DNA from: an uncultured Clostridia bacterium
GTDB taxonomy: Bacteria > Bacillota > Clostridia > Lachnospirales > Bianqueaceae
Reading direction: 5' to 3'
Assembly: GCA_937892735.1 (NCBI GenBank)
Contig: CALBGL010000050.1
Span: 1 to 40,058 of the forward strand
Length of the DNA: 40,058 nt
In this document: piece after piece, positions 33,425 through 40,058 of the stretch
How positions within the stretch are numbered: position 1 is the stretch's first letter
Layout: every line of letters starts with the position of its first letter
Position numbers and translations under genes: made by a program
The notes under the pieces: generated by a model
Databases searched by the model: none
The model's input: only the letters and a program-made list of their open reading frames with translations
What the model was told of the DNA's origin: nothing

Positions 33425-34566
33425 TGCAATAAACCCTCATAGATTCCCCGAATCTCTTCTCTTGTCAGTTTTCTGGGATTCTTCAGAAGAAGCCGCTTGA
33501 CTTCCAGCGCGTTATCCGTCAGCTCCTCCAATGCGTCCGATTCAATGCCGAAGGTCCTAAGAGAGTCCGGAATCTGCAGCCGACGGCATAAGCCTCCCAT
33601 ATAATCGACGACCGCTTCCGGCCATTTTTCTTTCGGGATGTTTCCGCAATCCGACAGCATCAGGGGCGCCAATTCGGTAAAGGCTTCCTGACAATCCGGC
33701 AGATTCACTCTCATGACTGCTTCCAGCAGAATCGCATTGGATACGCCATGCGGAATATGATATTTCCCTCCCAACGGGTAGGAAAGCGCATGCACCGCTA
33801 CCGTAGAAGAGGAGGTCAGACACACGCCCGCCAAGAAAGCACCCTCTAACAGATTCTGCCGTGCTTCCAGATCCGAACCATCCTTCCACGCCTTTTCCAG
33901 ATTCGCGCAGATTTTCTCGATCGCTGCCTTTGAAAATACCTGACTCAGAGGATTCGCCAAAATCGAAATATACGACTCTACCGCGTGGCAAAGCGCGTCA
34001 ATTCCCGTAGACGCCGTGAGAGAGGCCGGCAGACTCCTGGTCATCTTTCCATCCAGAATGACATAGGATGCCACGAAGGCCTGAGAAACAATTCCGATCT
34101 TCAGATTCTGCTCTGGAAACAGGAAGATCGCGTTAGGGGTAGCCTCTGCGCCAGTTCCTGCCGTAGTCGGAATCATAAACGTCTTAGCCGGCGGATTTAG
34201 AATCCGTCCCGTATCCTGTACGTTTTCCACATATCCGGGATTCGTCAGACAAGCGGCCACTATTTTGGTCATATCCATGACGCTGCCGCCCCCCACCGCA
34301 ACAATCGCCTCAATCTCGGCCTTTCGCGCTTCCTCATAGACCCTGGCAATGTCATATACCGAAGGTTCAGGAGGGATGTCGTGAATACATATTGGATCAT
34401 ACGCTTCCAGTAAAGACAGCACTTTCTGAAACGCATCCTGCGGATATACGCCCGAATCCGTCATCACCAGCACCTTTTGTGCTTTCTGCTCCTCTAAGAG
34501 TCCCGGCAACTTTTCTACACTGTCAAGACCACTATATACTTTTTTAGGGAATCCAATCTCATACAT
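33421..34566 (-). CDS. iron-containing alcohol dehydrogenase
   Basis: This 381-residue group III dehydrogenase starts at ATG 34566 (MYEIGFPKKVYSG). GGAG lies 8 bp upstream, against 2 bp for an ATG at 34572. The nucleotide-binding loop is VGGGSVMDMTKIVA. Metal ligands are in DALCHAVESY and HALSYPLGGKYHIPHG. It lacks an aldehyde dehydrogenase domain. It probably oxidises or reduces an aldehyde or lactaldehyde-like intermediate in the acid-sugar route, as the first gene of the operon. Its promoter region holds a perfect palindrome. Confidence 0.92.
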   Translation of the reverse strand: MYEIGFPKKVYSGLDSVEKLPGLLEEQKAQKVLVMTDSGVYPQDAFQKVLSLLEAYDPICIHDIPPEPSVYDIARVYEEARKAEIEAIVAVGGGSVMDMTKIVAACLTNPGYVENVQDTGRILNPPAKTFMIPTTAGTGAEATPNAIFLFPEQNLKIGIVSQAFVASYVILDGKMTRSLPASLTASTGIDALCHAVESYISILANPLSQVFSKAAIEKICANLEKAWKDGSDLEARQNLLEGAFLAGVCLTSSSTVAVHALSYPLGGKYHIPHGVSNAILLEAVMRVNLPDCQEAFTELAPLMLSDCGNIPKEKWPEAVVDYMGGLCRRLQIPDSLRTFGIESDALEELTDNALEVKRLLLKNPRKLTREEIRGIYEGLLQ

Positions 34567-34603
34567 TTCCATAACTCCTTTCCTCTTTCAGAAACCTGTA
34601 TTT

Positions 34604-34629
34604 TTTATACCGTATATTCCTCAGAGGAA
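34604..34629 (-). promoter_or_regulatory. operon promoter with a palindromic candidate operator
   Basis: TTCCTC-A-GAGGAA (34617-34629) is a perfect 13-bp palindrome. It lies in the spacer just upstream of a TATAAA -10 element (minus strand, 34604-34609). The -35 is weak (TGGTTC). Such placement would let a repressor block polymerase. No regulator gene was found in the operon. Confidence 0.45.
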
Positions 34630-34650
34630 CCAGTAAAAAATCTCCTTGAT

Positions 34651-35454
34651 TTATGGAATATTATGCATATCGAGTTTCGTCTCCAAGATTCCCGCCTCTC
34701 GCGCGATTTGTATCGCCTTGGGAAAATACTGGTATTGTTCAGGGCCATGCGCATCGGATCCAAATACAAAAGTACATCCTTCCTCCACGGCGATCCGGTA
34801 AAATCGGATATACTGACTCCTCTGAAGCTCCTTCTCTGTCTTCTCTTTCCATGTCAGCGAATTCACCTCTAATGCGATCCCCTGATCCTTGGCCGCGCGA
34901 GCGCAGCGCCGGAAACTCTCGTCCGAGATATAAGCCAAAATTCGATCCTGCTGATCGTCCAGTCCTATCGGCGCAAATGGATGCGCCACAATCGTGATAT
35001 ACTTGGCCAGCGGATGTTGCATCACGCCCATGAAACTCGCTTCCATATAACGAGCGCACCCTTCCGGATCATATGTAAAATCCTGCTCTGTCACCACACC
35101 GATCATGTTGATGTGGGAATGTGGGACAATGACATAATCCATTTGCTGAATGTCTTCTTCTGTCATTGGAATCGTTCCATTTTTGTCAAACTCCGTCTCG
35201 CAGCCAATAAGCCCCCGCATACCTGCCGGCAGTTTTGCCTTTACCAACGCGTCTCGAAGTGCCGTTATCTTTTTTACATCGGTAGGGGTATACCATTTCC
35301 CATATCCGGGAAACTGCCGACTCCAATAATGCTCGACAAAACCAACGGTTGTAATGCCCCATTGGATCGCTTCCCGGGCATACTCTTCCATTTTTTCGAC
35401 GAGATCCTTCTCTGGATTCCAGTCTACATGAACATGATAATCGGTTTTAAACAT
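34651..35454 (-). CDS. PHP-domain phosphoesterase (HisJ-like)
   Basis: This 267-residue protein has all metal ligands of a PHP domain: DYHVHV near the start, GFVEHY, GCETEF, VPHSHI, VAHPF and GSDAH. AAGGAG lies 8 bp before the ATG. HisJ-type members hydrolyse histidinol phosphate, but there are no other his genes here, so it could instead act on a sugar phosphate from the neighbouring operon. It is 84 bp upstream of the dehydrogenase gene on the same strand and divergent from mscL, with overlapping promoter regions. Confidence 0.85.
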   Translation of the reverse strand: MFKTDYHVHVDWNPEKDLVEKMEEYAREAIQWGITTVGFVEHYWSRQFPGYGKWYTPTDVKKITALRDALVKAKLPAGMRGLIGCETEFDKNGTIPMTEEDIQQMDYVIVPHSHINMIGVVTEQDFTYDPEGCARYMEASFMGVMQHPLAKYITIVAHPFAPIGLDDQQDRILAYISDESFRRCARAAKDQGIALEVNSLTWKEKTEKELQRSQYIRFYRIAVEEGCTFVFGSDAHGPEQYQYFPKAIQIAREAGILETKLDMHNIP

Positions 35455-35484
35455 AAAATCGACTCCTTTTTACTATTATTGATC

Positions 35485-35513
35485 TTGACTTCTCGCGATA
35501 TCTACTATAGAAT
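35485..35513 (+). promoter_or_regulatory. promoter of mscL
   Basis: TTGACT (35485-35490), 17 bp, TAGAAT (35508-35513), the same boxes as in front of serS. The AAAGGAGG ribosome binding site follows before ATG 35548. Confidence 0.75.
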
Positions 35514-35547
35514 CAAAACGGCAAATATAAATAAAGGAGGAAATCCT

Positions 35548-36021
35548 ATGGGATTTATAAAGGAATTCAAGACCTTTGCACTGAAGGGAAATATGATGGA
35601 CTTGGCAGTCGGTGTCATCATCGGCGGCGCATTCAATGGCATCGTAACCTCTCTGGTCAATGATGTAGTTATGCCCGTCGTTAGTTTATTTACTGGCAAG
35701 ATTGATTTTAACAACCTTTTCATTGCTCTGGACGGAAATACTTACGCGACACTGGCGGCTGCTCAGGAGGCAGGCGCTGCTGTCATCAGCTATGGCAGCT
35801 TTATTACTGCGCTGATCAATTTCCTGATTCTGGCGTTTGTAGTATTTCTGATGGTGAAGGGACTGAATAAGCTCAACAGCGTGACGTTGCAGCGAAATGC
35901 TGTTCCAGCGGCTCCCACAACCAAAAAATGCCCATTCTGTCAGTCCGAAATCGATATTCACGCGGTTCGCTGTCCACACTGTACATCAGAGATTCCGACA
36001 GAAGAAGCCGCAGAAGCGTGA
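35548..36021 (+). CDS. mscL: large-conductance mechanosensitive channel MscL with zinc ribbon
   Basis: This 157-residue channel relieves osmotic down-shock. The start at 35548 (MGFIKEFKTFALKGNMMDLAVG) follows AAAGGAGG. A longer frame from 34981 is an artefact. Helix 1 is the pore-lining AVGVIIGGAFNGIVTSLVNDVVMP, and helix 2 is FLILAFVVFLMVKGLNKL. The C-terminus replaces the usual charged helix with CPFCQSEIDIHAVRCPHC, a four-cysteine zinc ribbon (CxxC-x10-CxxC), followed by an acidic EEAAEA tail. I have seen this ribbon in Clostridia channels. Its role is unknown. Transcribed alone, with a terminator downstream. Confidence 0.95.
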   Translation: MGFIKEFKTFALKGNMMDLAVGVIIGGAFNGIVTSLVNDVVMPVVSLFTGKIDFNNLFIALDGNTYATLAAAQEAGAAVISYGSFITALINFLILAFVVFLMVKGLNKLNSVTLQRNAVPAAPTTKKCPFCQSEIDIHAVRCPHCTSEIPTEEAAEA

Positions 36022-36039
36022 TATGGCTTGCTGTTTTCT

Positions 36040-36103
36040 AAAAAACTCCCTACAGACTATAAGCACGATACGTAGATGCTTACCATTCTGATAGGGAGTT
36101 TTT
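36040..36103. terminator. long hairpin terminator between mscL and the sortase gene
   Basis: AAAAAACTCCCTA (36040-36052) pairs with TAGGGAGTTTTT (36092-36103), with an inner TAAGCA/TGCTTA stem. A-rich and T-rich flanks suit both directions, so it serves the convergent mscL and sortase genes. Confidence 0.75.
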
Positions 36104-36114
36104 CTATCTTTTAT

Positions 36115-36912
36115 TTAAGAAGATACTGGCGTCAAAACGGCATGTAGAGCCTGCCGTCCCTCCGTCCAAACCTCTTCATAATTACAGGTGGATAGCGTCA
36201 ATACCTGGCTCCCTTCATAAAATTCTATCTCGGGAAACGCATAGGCCGATCGTTCTTTCCAATGCTCCAACGTATGCAACCACTCCGTCCCATCCATAAA
36301 CTTCATCCGCGTATACTCTTCATCATCCGCCGTGGTCAGATACACAGAAAAGATATCACACTGGTAAATCTCCTCGGGCGTGATATACCAAAATCGGGGA
36401 TGGGATACGCCAAAATCGGAGTCCATATACTGTTTAAGGGGCGCAAATACGGAGCCATCCGTCATATTGTGCCCATAGAAAATCGTATGCTCACTCTCTC
36501 CCCATATACAGCGATAGTCCATGAACACCGTGCCGGCAAACGCATATTCCCGGTACAGATTGCGATGCAAATAATATTCGTTATCATCGGCTTGTACCAC
36601 AACCTGACTGATACCCGCCTCCGGCATATAGAGCCATCCTACAACATCCTCGTTCTGTTTTTTCAAAGCGCTGAAATCATATGCCGGCAGGTTTATTCCT
36701 TCCGACTCTTCCTGTATCTTCTGCACATCCTCCCCACGGCTCCTCTCTGGTTCCGAAAATTCTTGAAAAAACATCCTCTCCAACTCTTGCTGCAATACCT
36801 GGCTATGCCTATTTTCCATAATAATCCGAAAAATCTGTGCCGCTGAGATCAGAAAAACCAGTAGCAAACACAGGAAAAACACAATAAAAAGACCTCGTTT
36901 TTTCTTTTTAAT
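36115..36912 (-). CDS. srtB: class B sortase, with probable AUU start
   Basis: The product has about 265 residues. The N-terminus is a basic stretch (KKKKR), then a membrane helix (about GLFIVFFLCLLLVFLISAAQ), as in signal-anchored sortases. The catalytic domain has His in IFYGHNM, Cys in LTLSTCNYE and Arg in TEGRQALHAV, the class B set. The provided longer frame reaching 37320 is a shadow of the neighbouring membrane protein gene. No ATG, GTG or TTG lies in the right place. The strong AAGGAGGAAGGAG is followed 9 bp after its AGGAGG by ATT (36910-36912), giving a product starting IKKKKRGLF. A GTG 24 bp downstream has only a weak Shine-Dalgarno and would remove the basic anchor. Confidence 0.85.
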   Translation of the reverse strand: MKKKKRGLFIVFFLCLLLVFLISAAQIFRIIMENRHSQVLQQELERMFFQEFSEPERSRGEDVQKIQEESEGINLPAYDFSALKKQNEDVVGWLYMPEAGISQVVVQADDNEYYLHRNLYREYAFAGTVFMDYRCIWGESEHTIFYGHNMTDGSVFAPLKQYMDSDFGVSHPRFWYITPEEIYQCDIFSVYLTTADDEEYTRMKFMDGTEWLHTLEHWKERSAYAFPEIEFYEGSQVLTLSTCNYEEVWTEGRQALHAVLTPVSS

Positions 36913-36926
36913 GTTCTCCTTCCTCC

Positions 36927-37517
36927 TTACCTCATCTTTCGAGCCGTATGCGCAAACTGTATGTACAGCCCCAGTACCATCAGAACTGCGGCCGTCGCAT
37001 ACAACAGCCAGTCCGGTGTCTGAAACCGGAATATGAAATACTGCAATACTTCTTCCGCCACCAACCAGCCACCACTGACTGCCGTGACGACAATGATGAT
37101 CGGACGCGTAAAAATCAGAGCGAGAATGCCAATGCCAATGCCACCCACAGCGGCAAGTCCGCAAATCAACCCGAAATTCGTCATGAAAGTTCCAAGCAGA
37201 GTTCCCAGAACCAGAAAACCAGCGATCCCGGTCAGTAGGAATAAGCCTAATTGATATAGCGCGTTCGATATCGCTGCGACTCCCATACCGATCAGAATCG
37301 ATACCAGAAGTAACGGCCACCCCATTAACTCCGTGTTATGGCTGAGAATCAGCAGTGAAGCCATACAACCGATCAAAAATCCCTGAAAAGCGATCAGAAA
37401 ACGAAGCAGACGATATCCGAAAAAAGTGCATAAAACTCCAAAGACTCCCAGAATCACGGCCATTGTTGTCCAAGTCGAAAATGTGATATTTGTCCATCCA
37501 AGCATCCATTGCAGCAT
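36927..37517 (-). CDS. DUF4203-like multi-pass membrane protein
   Basis: This 196-residue protein has about seven hydrophobic segments (AVILGVFGVLCTFFGYRLL, FLIGCMASLLIL, PLLLVSILIGMGVAA, LFLLTGIAGFLVL, LICGLAAVGGIGIGILAL and others). The pattern and the GxxxG-rich helices resemble TMEM198/DUF4203 proteins of unknown function. GGAGG lies 8 bp before the ATG. It is transcribed from a strong promoter and ends just before the sortase Shine-Dalgarno, so it is an operon with srtB. There is no LPxTG-type sorting motif. Confidence 0.6.
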   Translation of the reverse strand: MLQWMLGWTNITFSTWTTMAVILGVFGVLCTFFGYRLLRFLIAFQGFLIGCMASLLILSHNTELMGWPLLLVSILIGMGVAAISNALYQLGLFLLTGIAGFLVLGTLLGTFMTNFGLICGLAAVGGIGIGILALIFTRPIIIVVTAVSGGWLVAEEVLQYFIFRFQTPDWLLYATAAVLMVLGLYIQFAHTARKMR

Positions 37518-37558
37518 CCACTTGTCCTCCCTCTACGTGAAAACATATTTCTTTATTT

Positions 37559-37587
37559 ATTATATCTTTCTCTCCTGCTCCCGTCAA
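37559..37587 (-). promoter_or_regulatory. promoter of the membrane protein-sortase operon
   Basis: On the minus strand: TTGACG (37582-37587), a 17-bp spacer and perfect TATAAT (37559-37564), about 40 bp before the start codon. Confidence 0.85.
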
Positions 37588-37647
37588 GCTTTGACTGAAC
37601 ATTTCTGACTTCTTTTAGGAAAATCCATAACAATAGAGCTTGAAAAC

Positions 37648-37676
37648 TTGTTATTTTTCATACAATCCTGTATACT
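37648..37676 (+). promoter_or_regulatory. promoter of the ABC exporter genes
   Basis: TTGTTA (37648-37653), 17 bp, TATACT (37671-37676). The ATG is at 37712 behind AGAAAGAGGG. Confidence 0.6.
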
Positions 37677-37711
37677 ATTGCTATCCTATAAGAAAGAGGG
37701 ACATCCATGTT

Positions 37712-39439
37712 ATGAAAACAATTACCGGTTATTTGAAGCCATATACCGGTCGGATGATCTTGGGATTCATTGTAAAGGTTCTAGGAACCTTCATGGACCT
37801 AGGATTGCCTTGGGTATTGGCCTACATGATTGACGAAGTGATTCCCCAAAACAGCTATCCGTTGATCGCGTTTTGGGGTGTAGTCATGCTGATTCTCGCC
37901 GTAGGCGCCCGTACATTCAATGTCAAGGCGAATCAGATGGCTTCTAAAGTTGGTCGGGATGCGATTGTCAACATTCGCCACGATCTGTTTACACGCATTC
38001 AGAACCTTTCCGGACGGCAGCTGGACTATTTCGGGATTCCTTCTCTGATTTCCCGTATGTCCACCGATACATACAATATTCACAGTACCATCGGGCGACT
38101 GCAGCGTCTAGGGGTACGAGCGCCGATCATCCTGATCGGCGGCATCGTCATCACCTTCACCATGGAACCGGTACTGACGCTGATTCTCCTGGCCTGTTTA
38201 CCCATCATTGGCTGCGGGATCTGGCTGATTTCTCGCAAAGGATTACCTATGTACCAGGTACTTCAGAAAAAGATCGACTCTATGGTTCGCGTCGTTCGTG
38301 AAAACATTACAGGCGTGCGCGTTATTAAAGCCTTATCCAAAAATGATTATGAACGCCGTCGTTTCCAAGGCGTCAATACAGCCGTATGCGATCAGGAATT
38401 CCGCGCCGGACGTACCATGGGTGCGATGAATCCCATGATGAATATGGTATTAAACGGCGCGCTGACTGTCATGATCGTTCTGGGCGCTTACAGAGTCAAC
38501 GCGGGACATACGGAAGTCGGCACCATCATGGCGTTTCTATCTTATTTCACGATGATCCTGAACGCTGTCATGTCGATCAACCGTATTTTCATTGACCTAT
38601 CGAAATCGACTGCTTCCGCGTCTCGTATTCGAGAAGTCCTGAATACTCCGTCTGATCAGCCCGTACGGGAGATTCCCCAGGAAGATTCTCCCTACCATAT
38701 CGAGTTCCGCGATGTTTCTTTCTCTTATAATCCGCACGATGAGGCCGAAGAAGTGCCCGACTGTCTGTCTCACATCTCCTTTGCACTGAAAAAGGGAGAA
38801 AGTCTGGGCATCATCGGTTCTACCGGCTGTGGTAAAACAACCATTATCAACTTGCTCATGCGATTTTATGATGTGGATCAGGGCGATGTACTGATTGAAG
38901 GCCGCAATGTCCAAACATTCGAACTGGCCGAACTGCGCCAGCATTTTGGCGTTGTTTTCCAGAATGATGTATTATTTGCGGATACGATCTTTGAAAACAT
39001 TAACTTTGGCCGCGGACTCACTCGTAAAGAAGTCGCCGCTGCTGCTGAATACGCGCAGGCCCTTCCCTTCATCGAAAATCTGTCAAAGGGATTTGATTCC
39101 GAAGTGGCTGCTATGGGAACCAACTTCAGTGGCGGGCAGAAGCAACGCATGTTGATATCCAGAGCCTTGGCGGCTCATCCTGAGATCTTGATACTGGATG
39201 ATTCTTCCAGCGCATTAGACTATAAGACAGATGCTGCTCTACGAAAAGCCCTGCGAGAGCACTTCACAGGGACAACCAGCATTATTGTGGCTCAACGCAT
39301 CAGTTCCATCTACCAGTGTGATCACGTCATGGTCTTAGAGGATGGACAGTGTGTAGGCTATGGAACCCACGAAGAACTGATGAAAAACTGTGAGATCTAT
39401 CGCGAGATCCATGAGTCTCAGATGCGGGCAGAAGCCTGA
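37712..39439 (+). CDS. heterodimeric ABC exporter, subunit with degenerate ATPase site
   Basis: This 575-residue half-transporter starts at ATG 37712 (MKTITGYLKPYTGRM). A frame from 37640 adds unsupported residues. It has six membrane helices (residues about 15-310) and a C-terminal ATPase. Walker A is GSTGCGKTT, signature NFSGGQKQR, and Walker B ILILDDSSSALD. The catalytic glutamate after Walker B is Asp, and the switch histidine is Gln in IIVAQRISS. Both changes are typical of the degenerate half of heterodimeric exporters such as TM287/288 or BmrCD, where only the partner site hydrolyses ATP. The next gene encodes the partner. Substrate unknown; the class exports drugs, lipids or peptides. 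Confidence 0.92.
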   Translation: MKTITGYLKPYTGRMILGFIVKVLGTFMDLGLPWVLAYMIDEVIPQNSYPLIAFWGVVMLILAVGARTFNVKANQMASKVGRDAIVNIRHDLFTRIQNLSGRQLDYFGIPSLISRMSTDTYNIHSTIGRLQRLGVRAPIILIGGIVITFTMEPVLTLILLACLPIIGCGIWLISRKGLPMYQVLQKKIDSMVRVVRENITGVRVIKALSKNDYERRRFQGVNTAVCDQEFRAGRTMGAMNPMMNMVLNGALTVMIVLGAYRVNAGHTEVGTIMAFLSYFTMILNAVMSINRIFIDLSKSTASASRIREVLNTPSDQPVREIPQEDSPYHIEFRDVSFSYNPHDEAEEVPDCLSHISFALKKGESLGIIGSTGCGKTTIINLLMRFYDVDQGDVLIEGRNVQTFELAELRQHFGVVFQNDVLFADTIFENINFGRGLTRKEVAAAAEYAQALPFIENLSKGFDSEVAAMGTNFSGGQKQRMLISRALAAHPEILILDDSSSALDYKTDAALRKALREHFTGTTSIIVAQRISSIYQCDHVMVLEDGQCVGYGTHEELMKNCEIYREIHESQMRAEA

Positions 39440-39465
39440 CGGAAGTAAAAAAGGAGTGATGATAT

Positions 39466-40058
39466 ATGCCACCGAGGGCGAATGGACCTAAAACTTTCGG
39501 AGCAGGAGGCGGAAAACCTAAAGACGCAAAATATACGCTGCTTCGCTTGGGCAAATATTTACTGAATTATAAATGGCTGTTACTGGCCGCTATTCTCATC
39601 AGTATGACCAGTAATGTTCTGGCGCTGATCGGCCCTATGCTCAGCGGATACGCGATCGACGCAATCGAGCTGGGTGGCGTCGGTGGGGTTGATTTTCCGA
39701 CTGTATTTTACTATGCGGCCTGGATGATCGTGTTCTATATCGGTTCCGCTCTGCTTTCCTACCTATTATCCGTTTTAATGATGTATACGACACAAAAAAT
39801 CGTCGGCAAAATGCGTAAAGACGTATTTGAAAAATTAATGAGACTGCCGGTTGGTTACTATGACAGATACCTGGCGGGAGACATCCTGAGCCGTATCTCC
39901 TACGACATTGATACGATCAATGTATCTTTGTCAACCGATTTAGTGCAGATCTTTTCCAGCGTCATTACCGTAGTGGGATCTTTTGTCATGATGGTTGTCA
40001 TTTCACCCTATCTGGTGATCGTTATGCTGGTGACCATTCCATTATCCATCCTATACAC
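39466..40058 (+). CDS. partner subunit of the ABC exporter, cut by the window end
   Basis: The 5' 593 bp of a gene starting at ATG 39466 (MPPRANGPKTFGAGGGKPKDAKY), with AAGGAG 9 bp upstream. It begins with a Gly/Pro/Lys-rich cytoplasmic tail, as usual for the longer subunits of these exporters. Membrane helices start at YKWLLLAAILISMTSNVLALIGPM and continue through SALLSYLLSVLMMYTTQ. VGYYDRYLAGDILSRISYDIDTI is the coupling-helix region. The ATPase lies beyond the window. It follows the first subunit by 26 bp, so the two are cotranscribed. If the heterodimer model is right, this half should carry the catalytic Glu and His. Confidence 0.92.
   Translation, partial: MPPRANGPKTFGAGGGKPKDAKYTLLRLGKYLLNYKWLLLAAILISMTSNVLALIGPMLSGYAIDAIELGGVGGVDFPTVFYYAAWMIVFYIGSALLSYLLSVLMMYTTQKIVGKMRKDVFEKLMRLPVGYYDRYLAGDILSRISYDIDTINVSLSTDLVQIFSSVITVVGSFVMMVVISPYLVIVMLVTIPLSILY

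Noticed and set aside
34981..35547. Long extension upstream of mscL
   Set aside because: It is antisense to the PHP gene and then runs through the promoter; AAAGGAGG directly precedes the real ATG at 35548.
36913..37320. Long N-terminal extension of the sortase frame
   Set aside because: It is the wrong frame of the DUF4203-like membrane protein gene, rich in Trp, His, Arg and Cys, and lacks sortase homology.

Overview
The window looks like a chromosomal segment of an anaerobic Gram-positive bacterium of the class Clostridia, most likely a gut Lachnospiraceae. This rests on the order dnaG-rpoD-trmK-nif3, a serS gene behind a T-box leader, a class B sortase, a zinc-ribbon MscL, lipoproteins with the CGKPECAHKDASC-type signature common in that family, and strong AGGAGG-type ribosome binding sites. 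Base composition looks intermediate. No rRNA, complete tRNA, CRISPR array, intact insertion sequence or prophage was seen.

Layout. (1) 1-2230 is a loose accessory stretch: a 63-bp tandem repeat at the window edge, a lipoprotein gene broken by one in-frame TAG, a small secreted protein, and a 460-bp gap with a possible recombination scar. (2) 2234-7293 holds a response regulator, a short histidine kinase, an ABC ATPase and a large FtsX-type permease. A perfect inverted repeat with a promoter sits between the two gene pairs, so this is probably a cell-envelope or antimicrobial-peptide stress module. (3) 7508-8623 is a plus-strand aldo/keto reductase with ferredoxin-like clusters. (4) 8693-21030 is a long minus-strand block. 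Read in transcription order it is dnaG, rpoD, trmK, nif3-like, nucleoside kinase, helD, a glycoside hydrolase, a NUDIX hydrolase and an AraC regulator, then a separately promoted Gfo/Idh/MocA oxidoreductase. (5) 21247-24695 has an alpha-L-rhamnosidase and an F420-ligase-family protein. (6) 25108-28011 has a decayed AraC gene, the T-box-controlled serS and a DUF3048 lipoprotein. (7) 28013-34566 is a compact catabolic operon: iron-dependent alcohol dehydrogenase, four-carbon acid sugar kinase, PdxA-type dehydrogenase, a SUMF1-sialidase-MORN fusion and a DHDPS-family aldolase. A PHP phosphoesterase lies just upstream. (8) 35548-40058 has mscL, a class B sortase whose only well-placed start is AUU, a DUF4203-like membrane protein, and two subunits of a heterodimeric ABC exporter, the second cut by the window end.

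How the parts fit. The catabolic operon has the core genes of four-carbon acid sugar use (DUF1537 kinase, then PdxA-type oxidative decarboxylation to a triose phosphate). It adds an aldolase and a three-part fusion protein whose role is unknown. Together with the rhamnosidase, the DUF5060/DUF5605-like glycosidase and the Gfo/Idh/MocA enzyme, the window suggests use of plant-glycan side chains. The dnaG-rpoD block joins replication, transcription and RNA polymerase recycling (helD) genes. The most unusual items are the SUMF1-sialidase-MORN fusion, the AUU-start sortase, the regulator module with its palindrome, and the nonsense-interrupted lipoprotein.
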